From the NCBI GenBank assembly GCA_947503435.1, contig CANNDL010000001.1, positions 333,469 to 397,468 of the forward strand: a stretch of DNA of 64,000 bases, in the 5' to 3' direction. The notes under the pieces were generated by a model. It ran no database searches. It was given only the letters and a program-made list of their open reading frames with translations, and had not been told where the DNA came from. Source of the stretch: an uncultured Kangiella sp. GTDB lineage: Bacteria; Pseudomonadota; Gammaproteobacteria; Enterobacterales; Kangiellaceae. The translations under genes and the position numbers were made by a program. This document shows positions 63,018-64,000 of the stretch, piece after piece. The number at the start of each line of letters is the position of its first letter. The first letter of the stretch is position 1.

Positions 63018-64000
63018 ATGACAAGGGCGTTTAATTTTTCTGCAGGTCCTGCAGCTATACCAACTGCGGTATTAGAGAAAGCGCAATCTGAGCTATTAAA
63101 TTGGAATGGGCAAGGTTGTTCGGTGATGGAGTTTGGTCATCGAACACCTGAATTTCAAGAGCTAATCGATCGAGCTGAAACTAATTTACGAAATTTATTA
63201 AAGATCCCTGAGCATTATAAAGTACTCTTTATGCACGGCAGCGCTTCCCATCAATTTGCGATGGTGCCAATGAATTTACTTAGTAACAACGATAGTGCTA
63301 ACTATTTAGAACAAGCTCATTGGTCCAAGAAAGCAATTAAAGAAGCCAGGCATTTTGGGAATATTCATGTACAGTCAGGTTTCGAGCAAACGGACTCTGG
63401 ATTAAGCATTATTCCTGAAAAAAAATGGCAATTAGACGACCAAGCAAAATATTTACACTTCACTTCTAATGAAACCATAGTTGGAGTGCAATTCCAGGAA
63501 GAACCAGAAGCATTTAGAGGGAAACTAGTTTGTGATATGTGCTCTGATATTTTGTCACGACCTATTGAAATAGAAAACTACGGCTTAATTTATGCCGGTG
63601 CACAAAAAAATATTGGCCCATCGGGGATGACTCTTGTCATTGTGCGTGAAGATTGGTTTGAACAGATGCAAAGCGATAGAGTTCCAAGCTTGTACCAGTA
63701 TCCTCTAATGGCTCAACATGGTTCGCTTTATAATACTCCTCCAAGCTTTGGAATCTATCTTGCCAGTTTAGTATTTGAGTGGTTGATAGAGCAAGGTGGT
63801 GTGAAAGCAATGGAGCAGCATAATCAAGCTAAAGCTGATTTGTTATACGATTATATTGAAGCATCAGATTTTTATCACTCACCTGTTGCAAAAGATTCAC
63901 GTTCAATCATGAATGTAGCCTTTACTTTAAGCGATCCGATTTTAGATGTTCAGTTTTTACAGCAAGCTAAACAGCAAGGACTAATTGCATTAAAAGGGCA
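63018..64000 (+). CDS. serC: Phosphoserine aminotransferase, 3' end cut by window
   Basis: Open from ATG 63018 (MTRAFNFSAGPAAIPTAVLE) to the right edge, about 327 codons of the usual 360. PLP enzyme of serine and vitamin B6 synthesis. Motifs: FGHRTPEFQELID (substrate Arg region), LFMHGSASHQFAMVPMNLL (phosphate-binding), HFTSNETIVGVQF, DMCSDILSRPI, and the PLP lysine in YAGAQKNIGPSG. QYPLMAQHGSLYNTPPSF is the conserved product loop. It follows gyrA after 12 bases. Confidence 0.95.
   Translation, partial: MTRAFNFSAGPAAIPTAVLEKAQSELLNWNGQGCSVMEFGHRTPEFQELIDRAETNLRNLLKIPEHYKVLFMHGSASHQFAMVPMNLLSNNDSANYLEQAHWSKKAIKEARHFGNIHVQSGFEQTDSGLSIIPEKKWQLDDQAKYLHFTSNETIVGVQFQEEPEAFRGKLVCDMCSDILSRPIEIENYGLIYAGAQKNIGPSGMTLVIVREDWFEQMQSDRVPSLYQYPLMAQHGSLYNTPPSFGIYLASLVFEWLIEQGGVKAMEQHNQAKADLLYDYIEASDFYHSPVAKDSRSIMNVAFTLSDPILDVQFLQQAKQQGLIALKG

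Overview
The window is about 64 kb of a gammaproteobacterial chromosome with low G+C and dense, mostly housekeeping gene content. Several classic gammaproteobacterial neighbourhoods appear almost intact: rpsP-rimM-trmD-rplS; barA/rlmD/relA/mazG/pyrG/eno; ftsB-ispD-ispF-truD-surE-pcm-yqaA-nlpD; yciB-yciI-bolA opposite rnm-yciO, then trpS-scpA-scpB-rluB; and ppk/ppx, yciK, a MupP-like phosphatase, ubiG, an mtaD-like gene, gyrA and serC. Gene order, AT-rich codon use, the M36 protease and the GlyGly-CTERM signal fit a marine-type heterotroph near Kangiellaceae. That placement is an inference from gene content, not a database result. Both ends cut genes: a Sel1-type secreted protein on the left and serC on the right.

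Layout. 1-1.1 kb: two small minus-strand genes (Sel1-like, PQQ-propeller-like). 1.3-3.4 kb: ribosomal protein / tRNA and rRNA maturation operon with a leader hairpin. 3.5-10.2 kb: membrane-anchored SRPBCC/GyrI protein, dsbC, Mth938-like gene, anchored amidohydrolase, recJ, lipoprotein, mscS. 10.4-22.8 kb: mtaB, hybrid kinase BarA translationally coupled to a periplasmic binding protein, a DEDDy exonuclease, rlmD, 1-Cys peroxiredoxin, relA, mazG, and an MsrA-acetyltransferase fusion. 22.8-24.4 kb: DUF2306 membrane protein and a secreted Hcp-like protein. 24.5-34.1 kb: pyrG, kdsA, eno, ftsB, ispDF, truD, surE, pcm, yqaA, nlpD. 34.2-38.4 kb: a 1407-residue M36 metalloprotease where rpoS usually lies. 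38.5-48.9 kb: yci cluster, trpS, scpAB, a coiled-coil protein, rluB, ppk. 49-60 kb: ppx, yciK, a three-gene signalling insert (PdsR/PdsS-like two-component pair and a PAS-GGDEF-EAL protein), the MupP-like phosphatase, ubiG and an MtaD-like protein with a destroyed active site. 60.4-64 kb: gyrA and serC.

The most distinctive signals are accessory pieces set into conserved backbones. These are the MtaD pseudoenzyme; the PdsRS-like pair without an adjacent sortase; the BarA-coupled periplasmic protein; the GlyGly-CTERM protease at the rpoS position; the orphan exported Hcp; and structured leaders in front of rpsP and pyrG. No CRISPR array, insertion sequence, prophage, rRNA or tRNA gene was seen.
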